A stretch of 64,000 nt of DNA from positions 1-64,000 of the forward strand of contig JBMOQH010000012.1 in assembly GCA_049322795.1 (NCBI GenBank), read 5' to 3'. The notes beneath the pieces are model-generated. The model had not been told where the DNA came from, searched no databases, and was given only the letters and a program-made list of their open reading frames with translations. Positions within the stretch are counted from its first letter, which is position 1. Each line of letters opens with the position of its first letter. This document shows positions 15,696-24,735 of the stretch, piece by piece. Source of the stretch: Immundisolibacter sp049322795. Its GTDB lineage: Bacteria; Pseudomonadota; Gammaproteobacteria; Immundisolibacterales; Immundisolibacteraceae. A program made the translations under genes and the position numbers.

Positions 15696-16859
15696 ATGCT
15701 CGAACTGAACGAACCCGAACACATCCGCCTGCTGCGCGATCAGCTGCGGCGCTTCGTGGAGCGCGAGATGCCGCGCGAGGCCGCGGCGCGCTGGGACCGG
15801 GAGGACATCTTCCCGCGCGACGTGTTCGACAAGCTCTCCGAGCTTGGCGTGTGCGGCCTCACGGTGCCGGAGGAATACGGCGGCGCCGGGGTGGACATAC
15901 CGGCCTGCATGGCGGTGATCGAGGAACTCTCGCGCCGGTCGCTGGCCGTGTCGGTCGGGTACATCATGTGCACCTGCTACGCCGGCATGAACATCGGCGA
16001 GGTCGGCTCCGAGGCGCAGAAGCGCGAGCTGTTGCCGAAGATCGCCGAAGGCAAGCTGATCTTCGCCTACGGCCTCACCGAGCCCGACGTGGGATCGGAT
16101 CTGGGCAGCGTCAAGACCACCGCCGTGCGGGACGGCGACGCGCTCGTCATCAACGGCGCCAAGCGCTTTTGCTCCGGCGCCGACGAGGCCGACTACATCT
16201 ATGCCCTGGTGTGTTCGGACCGTGCCGGGCAGCGGTACAGGAACCTGTCGTTCGTGCTCATTCCGCCGACCGCGCCGGGCGTCACCGTCACGCCGTTCGA
16301 GTGCATGGGCGTGCGGGGCATCCACACCACGGACGTCACCTTCGACGACGTGCGCCTGCCGATCGGCAACCTGGTCGGCGGCGAAGAAGCCTGGAACCGC
16401 GGCTGGGACATGCTGGCCGGGCCGGGCCTGGACGTCGAGAAGATCGAGGTCGCGGCGATCGCGCTCGGCGTCGCCTGGGCGGCGCTGGAGGACGCCTGGA
16501 CCTACGCCCAGGAGCGCAAGCAGTTCGGCAAGGCGATCGGGTCGTACCAGTCCGTCCGCCACCTGCTCGCCGACATGCAGGCCAAGCTCTACACCGCCCG
16601 CACGCTGGTCTACCAGGTGGCCGGTCAGCTGGGACAGGCCGGCCGGCACGGCGTCGAGACCGCCATCGCCAAGCTCATGGCCACCGAGTACTGCACCGAG
16701 ATCACGCTGGCGGCGCAGAAAGTGATGGGCGCCTACGGCTACGCCAGCGAGTTCCCCATGGAACGCTACGTGCGCGATTCGCTGGCGCTGCCCATCTTCG
16801 GCGGCTCGTCCGCCATCCAGCGCAACAACATCGTCAACTGGCTGGGGCTGCCGAAATAG
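15696..16859 (+). CDS. Acyl-CoA dehydrogenase (isovaleryl-CoA-dehydrogenase-type active site)
   Basis: 387 residues, FAD-dependent, with N-terminal helical, middle beta and C-terminal helical domains. The FAD/substrate segments are YGLTEPDVGSDLGS and YAQERKQFGKAIGSYQ. The catalytic Glu of medium-chain enzymes would be at 369 in a YEGT motif, but here the motif is FGGSSAIQ (Gly369). Instead GLDVEKIEVAA places Glu248 where isovaleryl-CoA dehydrogenase has its Glu254. This suggests a branched or cyclic acyl-CoA substrate. The ATG follows CAGGAGAAACGCC. Electrons would go to ETF, which is not encoded here. Confidence 0.9.
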   Translation: MLELNEPEHIRLLRDQLRRFVEREMPREAAARWDREDIFPRDVFDKLSELGVCGLTVPEEYGGAGVDIPACMAVIEELSRRSLAVSVGYIMCTCYAGMNIGEVGSEAQKRELLPKIAEGKLIFAYGLTEPDVGSDLGSVKTTAVRDGDALVINGAKRFCSGADEADYIYALVCSDRAGQRYRNLSFVLIPPTAPGVTVTPFECMGVRGIHTTDVTFDDVRLPIGNLVGGEEAWNRGWDMLAGPGLDVEKIEVAAIALGVAWAALEDAWTYAQERKQFGKAIGSYQSVRHLLADMQAKLYTARTLVYQVAGQLGQAGRHGVETAIAKLMATEYCTEITLAAQKVMGAYGYASEFPMERYVRDSLALPIFGGSSAIQRNNIVNWLGLPK

Positions 16860-16887
16860 GGAAGCGCTGATTCGTTCAGCGTCTCCC
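16860..16887. repeat. GGAAGCGCTGA hairpin repeat, copy 1
   Basis: GGAAGCGCTGA, then TTCGT, then TCAGCGTCTCCC directly after the dehydrogenase stop; the right arm is imperfect. It is one of a family of 3'-end hairpins in the window and probably ends transcription between the convergent dehydrogenase and EVE-domain genes. Confidence 0.65.
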
Positions 16888-16904
16888 GTCGCGGGCTGTT
16901 GGGT

Positions 16905-17371
<467 letters not shown>

Positions 17372-17375
<4 letters not shown>

Positions 17376-17986
17376 GACGCGTCCGGCGCCGGGGGCTTGC
17401 GGCCGATGCGGCTTTCCGTGCCGGCACGCAGCCGCGCGATGTTCTCGCGGTGGCGCCAGGTGAGGATGATGGCGATCAGCAGCGTGGCCAGCGTCAGCGC
17501 GGCCTGCCGCGTCCACAGCAGCGTGTAGACGGGCGTCAGGCCCACCGCCACCAGCGCGGCGAGGGACGAATAGCGCGTGATGGCGGCGGTGGCGAGCCAG
17601 GTCAGGCACGTGGCGAGCCCGACCGGCGGGCTCATGGCCAGCACCACGCCGAGCGTGGTGGCCACACCCTTGCCGCCGGCGAAGCCAAAATAAAGCGGGT
17701 ACAGGTGGCCGAGAAAGGCCGCGAACATGACGGCTGCCAGTCCCCAGGGCGGCAGCTTGAGTGCATGCGCCAGCAACACCGGCAGCACGCCCTTGAGCAG
17801 GTCGCCGGCAAGCGTGAGAAAGGCCGGCCACTTGCCGCCGATGCGCAGCACGTTGGTGGCGCCGGGGTTGCGCGAGCCCTCGGTGCGCGGGTCCGGCAGG
17901 CCCAGCAGGCGGCACACCACGATGGCGGCCGACAGCGAACCCAGCAGATAGGCGACGACGGTGAGAACCAGCGACACGAGTGACAT
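17372..17986 (-). CDS. plsY: Acyl-phosphate:glycerol-3-phosphate acyltransferase PlsY
   Basis: 204 residues with several membrane segments. It transfers an acyl group from acyl-phosphate to glycerol-3-phosphate, the first step of phospholipid synthesis, at the inner membrane. Motif 1 GSRNPGATN (37-45) and motif 2 GHLYPLYFGFAGGKG (93-107) are intact. It is transcribed divergently from the methyltransferase gene and coupled to the EVE-domain gene downstream by an ATGA overlap. Confidence 0.95.
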
Positions 17987-18057
17987 GCGGATGATCGGAA
18001 CGGCGGCGGCGCGAACGGGCGGCGGGCGGTGGGCGCGCAGTTTAACGGGGCAGGGCC

Positions 18058-19212
18058 ATGTCTGAGCTGCCCCTGCCGGATGCCGACGCCCTGGCGCTGT
18101 CGGCCCGGCTCGAAGCGCGCGTCCGGGACGATATCGCCGCCGCCGGCGGGCGGATCGGCTTCGATGCCTACATGCAGCGCGCGCTGTACGAGCCGGGACT
18201 CGGGTATTACGTCAACGGCCTTCGCAAGTTCGGTGCCGGCGGCGACTTCGTCACCGCGCCCGAGCGCTCGCCGCTGTTCGCCCGCGCGCTGGCGCGGCAG
18301 GTGGCGCAGGTGCTCGATGTGCTGCCCGGCGGCGAGGTGCTGGAATTCGGCCCGGGCAGCGGCGCGCTGGCGGTCGAACTGTTGGCCGAACTCGAGCGGC
18401 TCGACCGTCTGCCGTCGCGCTACCTCATGCTGGAGCTGAGCGCCGACCTGCAGCAGCGCCAGCGGGACGCCATCGCGCAGTGCGTGCCGCATCTGGCCGC
18501 GCGCGTCGAATGGCTGCCACGCCTGCCGGAGCGCTTTTCGGGCATCGCGATCGCCAACGAGGTGCTCGACGCCATGCCGGTGCGGCGCTTTCGCGTCACC
18601 GCGGCCGGTCTTGCCGAGCTGTGCGTGACGGTGCAGGAAGGCGCCCTGCGCCTGCAGGCTGTGCTGACCGTGGACGCGAGCGTCGCCGCGCGTCTGGCCG
18701 GGCTCGACCTGCCGACGGGCTATGAGACCGAGATCAACTTCGCCGCCGAGGCCTGGGTGCGCAGCGTCAGCGGGTGGCTGCAGGCGGGTCTCCTGCTGCT
18801 GATCGACTACGGTTACCCGCGCGCCGAGTACCACCACCCGCAGCGCGCCAGCGGCACGCTGCGCTGCCATTACCGCCAGCAGGCACACGACGACGCCCTG
18901 CGCTGGCCGGGGCTGCAGGACATCACGGCGCACGTGGATTTCACCGCCGTGGCGCAGGCCGGTTGCGAGGCCGGGCTGACGCTGGCCGGCTTTGCCAGCC
19001 AGGCGCAGTTCCTCATCAACTGCGGGCTGCCGCAGCTGCTGGAGGCCGTCGATCCGGCCGGCGCGGACTATCTCGATCTCGCCCTGCAGGCACGGCAGTT
19101 GCTGCTTCCGCAGGCGATGGGGGAGGCGTTCAAGGTGCTTGGCTTCACGCGGGCACTGGCCGGCTTCGAGCCGATCGGCTTCCGGCAGGGGGATCGCCGG
19201 CAGCGCTTGTAA
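18058..19212 (+). CDS. SAM-dependent methyltransferase, MidA/NDUFAF7 family
   Basis: 384 residues, COG1565-type. FDAYMQRALYEPGLGYYV and KFGAGGDFVTAPE are the family hallmark, and the SAM-binding loop is VLEFGPGSGALA (about residues 95-106). Eukaryotic relatives dimethylate an arginine of complex I subunit NDUFS2; the bacterial target is not established. The ATG follows GGGGCAGGGCC. It stands alone with its own promoter region shared with plsY. Confidence 0.9.
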   Translation: MSELPLPDADALALSARLEARVRDDIAAAGGRIGFDAYMQRALYEPGLGYYVNGLRKFGAGGDFVTAPERSPLFARALARQVAQVLDVLPGGEVLEFGPGSGALAVELLAELERLDRLPSRYLMLELSADLQQRQRDAIAQCVPHLAARVEWLPRLPERFSGIAIANEVLDAMPVRRFRVTAAGLAELCVTVQEGALRLQAVLTVDASVAARLAGLDLPTGYETEINFAAEAWVRSVSGWLQAGLLLLIDYGYPRAEYHHPQRASGTLRCHYRQQAHDDALRWPGLQDITAHVDFTAVAQAGCEAGLTLAGFASQAQFLINCGLPQLLEAVDPAGADYLDLALQARQLLLPQAMGEAFKVLGFTRALAGFEPIGFRQGDRRQRL

Positions 19213-19280
19213 CGGCGGTCCGGCAGGGCGGTGAGGGACGACGCATCCGACCCTCGAGCGGCGTCTCAAACGCGCGCGGG

Positions 19281-19294
19281 TTGACGCCGGTCAC
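19281..19294. promoter_or_regulatory. CRP/FNR-like box TTGAC-N4-GTCAC
   Basis: TTGACGCCGGTCAC lies 187 bases before the Rieske alpha/beta operon. It matches TTGA-N6-TCAA at all but the last base. A TAGAAT -10-like hexamer occurs downstream at 19335, without a convincing -35. The rest of the 269-base gap shows nothing recognisable. Confidence 0.35.
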
Positions 19295-19481
19295 GCCGCG
19301 GTCTTGCGGATGGCCGAGCATGGTGAACGACCGTTAGAATGCTGGCCGGCATGGTGGCGCGCGCAGCGGACCGCTAGGGGCGGGACAGCCCGGCGGTTTC
19401 CGTGGCGGGTGCGCCGGGCGACCCGGCGAGCAAGGCGGCGTCATCCGCCGGCCGCGGCCGGCAACACGCAGGAGCAAGGGC

Positions 19482-20729
19482 ATGCGTATCGAACGTCTCT
19501 CCCCGGCCAGTTACCGGGATCTGATCCAGCCGGACCGGGTACACGGCTCGCTGTATACCGAGCCGCACGTGTTCGAGGACGAACTCGACCGGATTTTTCA
19601 CCGCGGCTGGGTGTTCGTTGCCCACGACAGCGAGCTGCCGAACCCCGGCGACTACATCACCCGCACCGTCGGGCGCCAGCATTACCTCGTGGTGCGCGGG
19701 CAGGACGGCGCGGTCAACGTGTTCTTCAACCGCTGCCAGCACCGCGGCAACCTGCTGTGCAACAAGGCGGCCGGCAGCGCCAAATCCTTCACCTGTCCCT
19801 ACCACGGCTGGGCGTTCAGCCTGGGCGGCGAACTGCAGGACGTGCCGCACGCCGGTGGTTTCGAGAAGGACTGGGCCAAGCTCGGCCTCGACCTGCCGCG
19901 CAGCGGCAGCTACCGCGGCTTCATCTTCGCCAGCGCGGCCCACGACGGCATCAGCCTGGACGAGCACCTCGGCCGCGCGAAGGAGCTGATCGACCGCGCC
20001 TGCGACCTGTCGCCGACCGGCCGGCTGCGCCTGACCGCCGGCTGGGTGCGCCACGAATACGGCGCCAACTGGAAGATGCTGCCCGAGAACGACACCGACG
20101 GTTATCACGTCGGCTTCACGCACCAGTCCTTCGTGCGCGCCATCCGCTCGCAGTACGACAGCTTCGTGTCGGACGAGACGGCGATCAAGGGCGTGATCCG
20201 CGACTGGGGCAACGGCCACACCGAGATCGACTTTGCCGGCGGCTACACCAAACCCCTGGAGTGGCTCGGCACGAGCGCGGACAAGGTGCCCGAGTACGTG
20301 GCCGCCCTGGAGCAGGCTTACGGGAAGGAACGCGCAGAGACACTGATGCATCTGGGCCCGCCACACGCCTGCATCTGGCCGAACCTGTTCCTGGCCGAGA
20401 TGAACATCGTCATCTTCCAGCCGCTGGCGGTGAACAAGAGCGTGCAGTGGCACACGCCGATGCTGCTCGGCGGCGCCGAGAGTCTCGATTTCCGCCTGCT
20501 GCGGCAAAGCGAGGGCGCGCTCGGCCCGGCCTCGTTCCTGGTGGCGGACGACGCCTCCATCGCCGAGCGCACGCAGCAGGCGCTCGAATCCGGCGACCCG
20601 TGGTGTGATCTCAGTCGTGGCCTGAACCGCGAGGAGGTCGACGACCGCGGCGTGCGCAGCTCGCACATGACCGACGAGACCTCGAACCGCGGCTTCTGGC
20701 AGCACTATCTGCAGATCATGGGTGGCTGA
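19482..20729 (+). CDS. Rieske aromatic-ring-hydroxylating dioxygenase, alpha subunit
   Basis: 415 residues. The Rieske centre is Cys85-x-His87 and Cys105-x2-His108. The catalytic site has PENDTDGYHVGFTH with bridging Asp206 and iron ligands His209 and His214. CAGGAGC precedes the ATG. It is followed after 11 bases by the matching beta subunit, so this is a two-component-type alpha/beta oxygenase needing an external reductase. The thiolase, DUF35 and CoA-ligase genes downstream suggest its product is processed with a CoA-linked side chain. Substrate unknown. Confidence 0.92.
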   Translation: MRIERLSPASYRDLIQPDRVHGSLYTEPHVFEDELDRIFHRGWVFVAHDSELPNPGDYITRTVGRQHYLVVRGQDGAVNVFFNRCQHRGNLLCNKAAGSAKSFTCPYHGWAFSLGGELQDVPHAGGFEKDWAKLGLDLPRSGSYRGFIFASAAHDGISLDEHLGRAKELIDRACDLSPTGRLRLTAGWVRHEYGANWKMLPENDTDGYHVGFTHQSFVRAIRSQYDSFVSDETAIKGVIRDWGNGHTEIDFAGGYTKPLEWLGTSADKVPEYVAALEQAYGKERAETLMHLGPPHACIWPNLFLAEMNIVIFQPLAVNKSVQWHTPMLLGGAESLDFRLLRQSEGALGPASFLVADDASIAERTQQALESGDPWCDLSRGLNREEVDDRGVRSSHMTDETSNRGFWQHYLQIMGG

Positions 20730-20740
20730 GGGACACGACG

Positions 20741-21250
20741 ATGAGCACGACCCTGCTGGAACAGCCTTCACTTACTGAAGTCGAGCGGCGCGAGGTGGAA
20801 GAATTCGTCTACCGCGAGGCGCGCCTGGCCGACGAGGCGCGGTACGCGGACTGGGAAGCCTTGTGGACCGACGACGGCGTGTACTGGGTGCCGCGCGCCG
20901 AGGGGCACGACCCGAACACCCACGTCTCGCACCTCTACGACAACCGCACCCGCATCGGCACCCGCGTGCGCCAGCTCGCCACCGGCTACCGTTACAGCCA
21001 GGAGCCGGCCTCGCCGATGCGGCGCCTGCTGTCGAACGTGGAGGTCACCCGCGCCGACGACGGCTACGAGGTCGGCTCGAATTTCGTCCTCATGGAAATC
21101 GCCGCCCAGTCGACGCATGCGCTGCGCGTGTGGGCCGGGCGCAGCACGCACCGCCTGCGGCGGGTGGACGGCCACCTCAGGCTGGCATTCAAGAAAGTGG
21201 TGCTGGTCAACGGCGACGAGGCCATCCCGACACTGGCGTTCCTGATCTGA
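20741..21250 (+). CDS. Aromatic-ring-hydroxylating dioxygenase, beta subunit
   Basis: 169 residues, SnoaL/NTF2-like fold of the dioxygenase beta subunit, which supports the alpha trimer structurally. EVEEFVYREARLADEARYADW and LWTDDGVYWVP are typical of the N-terminal half, and RLAFKKVVLVN of the C-terminus. It is the only beta subunit in the window, although four Rieske alpha subunits are present. Confidence 0.92.
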   Translation: MSTTLLEQPSLTEVERREVEEFVYREARLADEARYADWEALWTDDGVYWVPRAEGHDPNTHVSHLYDNRTRIGTRVRQLATGYRYSQEPASPMRRLLSNVEVTRADDGYEVGSNFVLMEIAAQSTHALRVWAGRSTHRLRRVDGHLRLAFKKVVLVNGDEAIPTLAFLI

Positions 21251-21382
21251 TCCGCGTTTGAAGCGGCGGGTGGCGGCCGCGGCACCGCCACCCTGCCGAT
21301 ACCGCCCGGCGTGGCCCGGGCGGTGGTGTCCGAAGGCCATGGACCGGCCGCCGCCGAACCCCACAACGAGAGGAGAAACCCC

Positions 21383-22558
21383 ATGGCCAGCAAGAAACCG
21401 CTGGCGGCGATCCGTGGCTTTGCCATGTCGGATCTGAGCCGCCAGTACATCGGCGAGACCTGGCAGCTCGCCGTGACCGCCATCCATCGCGCCATCGCCG
21501 ATGCGGGCCTGAAGAAATCCGACATCGACGGCCTGCTCATCAACAAGAGCCCGGTCGCGACGCTGATGGACCTGCCGATGGACCTGCTCGACTACGCGGG
21601 TCTGAAGAACCTCACCCTGTGCTCGGTGGTCGAGGCCGAGGGCTCGTCCGGCGTGCAGATGGTGCAGCAGGCAGCGCTGGCCGTGCAGGCCGGCCTGGCC
21701 AAGGCGGTGGTGTGCGTGTTCTCGGACGCGCCGATCCGCCCCGGCGTCAGCACCCAGCAGGCCTTCGGCATGCCGCTGCCGCTGATGGGCAAGCTGGGTT
21801 CCGAGGCGCCGACCGGCCTGTTCGGGCCGGTGGCCGCGTATGCGCTGGCGGCCCGGCGCTACATGCACAAGAACGGCCTCACGGAGGATCACCTGGGCGC
21901 GGTGGCGGTGGCCTGCCGGCAGTGGGCGCTCAAGAACCCACTCGCGATGATGAAAAAGCCGCTCAGCATGCAGGACCACCACGAATCGCCGTACGTGGTG
22001 GAGCCGTTTCACCTGTTCGACTGCTCGTTCCCGGTCAACGGCGCGGTGGCGGTGGTGGTCACCAGCGCCGCGCAGGCCGCCGACGGCCCGCAGCCGGCGG
22101 TATACATCCACGGCATGGGGCAGGGGCACCGCGGCGTCACCAACCGGCGCGGCTTCGAGAACGAGATCGAGATCGGCGCCAAGCTGGCCGGGCAGGGCGC
22201 CTATGCCATGGCCGGCGTCGGCCCCAAGGACATCGACTGCGCGCAGGTGTACGACGCCTTCACCTACTGCATCCTGCTGCAGCTGGAGCAGTACGGCTTC
22301 GTCGCGCCGGGCGGCGCCGGCGAGTTCGCGCTGGCCGGACAGACGGCGCCGGGCGGCAGCTTTCCGGTCAACACCGGCGGCGGCCAGCTGTCGGGTTACT
22401 ACCTGCAGGGCGGCACGCCGCTGTCGGAGGGCGTGATGCAGGCGCGCGGCACGGCCGGCGAGCGGCAGGTCAAGCACGATCTGGTGCTCACCGCCGCCTA
22501 CGGCGGGCGGATGATGTACCACGCCTGCATGATCACCAGCCCGCACGCCAGCCTGTAA
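21383..22558 (+). CDS. Thiolase-fold protein without the nucleophilic cysteine (SCP2/Ltp2-like)
   Basis: 391 residues of the non-decarboxylating thiolase fold. The N-terminal active-site loop reads VEAEGSSGVQ (residues 83-92), so Gly87 stands where thiolases have the acyl-accepting Cys. The C-terminal GHPxG motif is replaced by NTGGGQLSGYYLQGG, with Tyr in place of His. The same two changes occur in Ltp2-type aldolases, which act with a DUF35 partner to cleave a beta-hydroxyacyl-CoA (family knowledge from memory). The next gene is such a partner, 10 bases downstream. A retro-aldol C-C lyase on a CoA-linked side chain is the best guess. The ATG follows AGAGGAGAAACCCC. Confidence 0.85.
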   Translation: MASKKPLAAIRGFAMSDLSRQYIGETWQLAVTAIHRAIADAGLKKSDIDGLLINKSPVATLMDLPMDLLDYAGLKNLTLCSVVEAEGSSGVQMVQQAALAVQAGLAKAVVCVFSDAPIRPGVSTQQAFGMPLPLMGKLGSEAPTGLFGPVAAYALAARRYMHKNGLTEDHLGAVAVACRQWALKNPLAMMKKPLSMQDHHESPYVVEPFHLFDCSFPVNGAVAVVVTSAAQAADGPQPAVYIHGMGQGHRGVTNRRGFENEIEIGAKLAGQGAYAMAGVGPKDIDCAQVYDAFTYCILLQLEQYGFVAPGGAGEFALAGQTAPGGSFPVNTGGGQLSGYYLQGGTPLSEGVMQARGTAGERQVKHDLVLTAAYGGRMMYHACMITSPHASL

Positions 22559-22568
22559 GGAGGTCGCC

Positions 22569-22988
22569 ATGTACGACATCACGCGCATCAAGGGCTGGCC
22601 GATGCCGGTCCAGAACGAACTGAATCAGCCGCATTTCGACGCCATGGCGGACAGCAAGGTGCTGGTGCAGCACTGCCCGGACTGCAACACCTGGCTGGCG
22701 CCGGGGGCCTTCCTGTGCGAGAGCTGCGGCTCGACCGCCATCGCCTGGCGCGAGGCCTCGGGCCGCGGCGAGATCTACAGCTACGTGGTCATGAACCGCA
22801 GCTTCGACCCGGCCTTCGAGGCCCTGGTCCCGTACAACGTGTGCCTGATCGAACTCGAGGAAGGACCGCGCCTGCTCGCCAACGTGACCGGCATCGCCAA
22901 CAGCGAGCTCGCCGTCGGCCGCGCCGTGCGTGCTACCTTCGAGACCGTCGGCGAGGGCCTGCCGCTGCTGAAGTTCGCACCGGCCTGA
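22569..22988 (+). CDS. DUF35 zinc-ribbon/OB-fold protein, partner of the thiolase-like enzyme
   Basis: 139 residues. The N-terminal zinc ribbon has CPDCNTW (Cys36, Cys39) and CESCGS (Cys50, Cys53), followed by an OB-fold (GEIYSYVVMNRSFDPAFEALVPY). DUF35 proteins form complexes with thiolase-like enzymes and help bind the CoA substrate. A strong ribosome site, AAGGAGGTCGCC, sits in the 10-base gap, consistent with paired expression. A GGAAGCGCTGA hairpin follows. Confidence 0.9.
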   Translation: MYDITRIKGWPMPVQNELNQPHFDAMADSKVLVQHCPDCNTWLAPGAFLCESCGSTAIAWREASGRGEIYSYVVMNRSFDPAFEALVPYNVCLIELEEGPRLLANVTGIANSELAVGRAVRATFETVGEGLPLLKFAPA

Positions 22989-22998
22989 GCTCGCCAGG

Positions 22999-23025
22999 GG
23001 AAGCGCTGATGGGTTCAGCGCTTCC
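22999..23025. repeat. GGAAGCGCTGA hairpin repeat, copy 2
   Basis: GGAAGCGCTGA and its exact complement TCAGCGCTTCC are separated by TGGGT, with TCTTTCCCCC following. It sits just before the acyl-CoA ligase gene and may attenuate or end transcription after the DUF35 gene. Confidence 0.75.
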
Positions 23026-23060
23026 TCTTTCCCCCACTACTGCGAGGAGGAGCGGCAGCC

Positions 23061-24632
23061 ATGCTGCCCCGTGACTACATCGCCCGCTGTGCGGCGAATT
23101 TCCCGGACAAGACCGCCTACCACGATGGCGACCGCAGCCTGAGCTGGCAGCGCATCCATGAGCGCTCGGACCGCCTGGCGGCGGCGCTGCAGAGCCTGGG
23201 CTTTCAGCCCGGTGAGGTCGCGGCCATCCTCAGCCACGAGCATCTGGAGGTCTACGAGCACCTCTACGCCTGCTACAAGACGGGTCTCGTGCGCTGCGGC
23301 ATCAACTGGCGCTACGCGCCGCGCGAGATGCTGCACGTCATCCGCGACAGCGACGCGCGCGTGATCCTGGTGCAAGCCAACTGCGTGCCGCTGCTGGAAC
23401 CGATCCTCGCCGACATCCGCGCCGACGGCCGGCGCCTGATCGGCTACGGCGGCGAGCACGGTCTGGAACTCGACTACGAGACGCTGATCGCCGCCGCGCC
23501 GGCCCATCCGCAGCTGCCCGCGCTCCGCGAGGATGACCTGATCGCGCTCAGCTACACCTCCGGCACCACCGGCTTGCCGAAGGGCGTGATGATCGGCCAG
23601 GGCGCCATGCGCGACTCGATGGTCTACACGGTGCTCGGCATCGGTCTGCGCTACGAGGATGTGTGGTTCCCGCCCACCGCGTCGGGCTGGATCACCTTCA
23701 TCCTGGGCTCGTTCAACCTCACCAACGGCATGACCGTGGTGCTGCCGAACGGCGACTTCGACACGGCGCGCTTTCTGGAATTCGTCGGCCGCTACCGGGT
23801 CACGTCCACCATCATCGTGCCGCTGATGATGCAGCGCCTGCTGGACGAGTACGACCGCGGCGGCTACGACCTGTCCTCGCTGCGGCTGGTGACGTACGGC
23901 TCCTCGCCGGCCCGGCCGGCGCTGATCCGCCGCACCATGGACACCTTCGGCTGCGAGCTGATGCAGCTGTACGGCATCACCGAGACCACCGGCGGCTGGG
24001 TGACCTTCCTGCACCACGACGATCACCTGCGCGGGCTCGCCGAGCGGCCGGAACTGCTCACCTCCTGCGGGCGCGCCGGCGTGCACATGGAGCTGTCCAT
24101 CCGCGACGAGCAGGGGCGCGCGCTGCCGCCCGGCGAGCAGGGGGAGGTGTGGATACGCTCCAGCACCAACATGCTGGGTTATCTGAACCTGTCGGAGCTG
24201 ACCGCGCAGACCCTTGTCGACGGCTGGCTGAAGACCCACGATCTGGGGCGCCTGGACGCCGAGGGATATCTGTACCTCACCGACCGCAAGAACTTCCTGA
24301 TCATCTCCGGCGCCGCCAACGTCTACCCGAGCGTGGTCGAGACCGTGCTGGCCGAGCACCCGGCGATTCGCGAAGTGGCCGTGATCGGCGCGCCGCACCC
24401 GGAGTGGGGCGAGGCGGTGGTGGCGACCGTGAGCCTGCGCGAGGGGACGCATGTCACCGGTGCGGAGTTGCTGGAATTCTGCCGGCCGCGGCTGGCCAAG
24501 TACGAAGTGCCCAAGCACATCGAGATCGTCGACGACCTGCCCAAGGGCCTGACCGGCAAGATCCTCAAGAAGAATATCCAGGGCTGGTACAAGGCCGATC
24601 CGGCGCGCCTGCCGTGGAAGCCCGTCGACTGA
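23061..24632 (+). CDS. AMP-forming acyl-CoA ligase
   Basis: 523 residues, ANL superfamily: activates a carboxylic acid with ATP to the acyl-AMP and then the CoA thioester. The phosphate-binding loop YTSGTTGLPKG is at 165-175. MQLYGITETTGGWV is the A5 region, LKTHDLGRLDAEGYLYLTDR the hinge region, and LTGKILKK carries the C-terminal catalytic Lys. The ATG has GAGGAGGAGCGGC upstream. The substrate is probably an aromatic or alicyclic acid entering the neighbouring CoA-dependent steps (context only). Confidence 0.92.
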   Translation: MLPRDYIARCAANFPDKTAYHDGDRSLSWQRIHERSDRLAAALQSLGFQPGEVAAILSHEHLEVYEHLYACYKTGLVRCGINWRYAPREMLHVIRDSDARVILVQANCVPLLEPILADIRADGRRLIGYGGEHGLELDYETLIAAAPAHPQLPALREDDLIALSYTSGTTGLPKGVMIGQGAMRDSMVYTVLGIGLRYEDVWFPPTASGWITFILGSFNLTNGMTVVLPNGDFDTARFLEFVGRYRVTSTIIVPLMMQRLLDEYDRGGYDLSSLRLVTYGSSPARPALIRRTMDTFGCELMQLYGITETTGGWVTFLHHDDHLRGLAERPELLTSCGRAGVHMELSIRDEQGRALPPGEQGEVWIRSSTNMLGYLNLSELTAQTLVDGWLKTHDLGRLDAEGYLYLTDRKNFLIISGAANVYPSVVETVLAEHPAIREVAVIGAPHPEWGEAVVATVSLREGTHVTGAELLEFCRPRLAKYEVPKHIEIVDDLPKGLTGKILKKNIQGWYKADPARLPWKPVD

Positions 24633-24638
24633 TCGATC

Positions 24639-24653
24639 GGTAATTCGCTTACC
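24639..24653. promoter_or_regulatory. Short palindrome upstream of a Rieske gene
   Basis: GGTAA-TTCGC-TTACC lies 7 bases after the ligase stop and 83 bases before the next Rieske start. It could be an operator or part of a promoter. The evidence is only its symmetry and position. Confidence 0.25.
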
Positions 24654-24735
24654 ATTCCGTCCCGCACGAATGACCGGCCGCCGCGCCGGCCAAGCCCCCG
24701 ACGGGAACCCTTACCGGGAACAGGAGAGACCCCAC

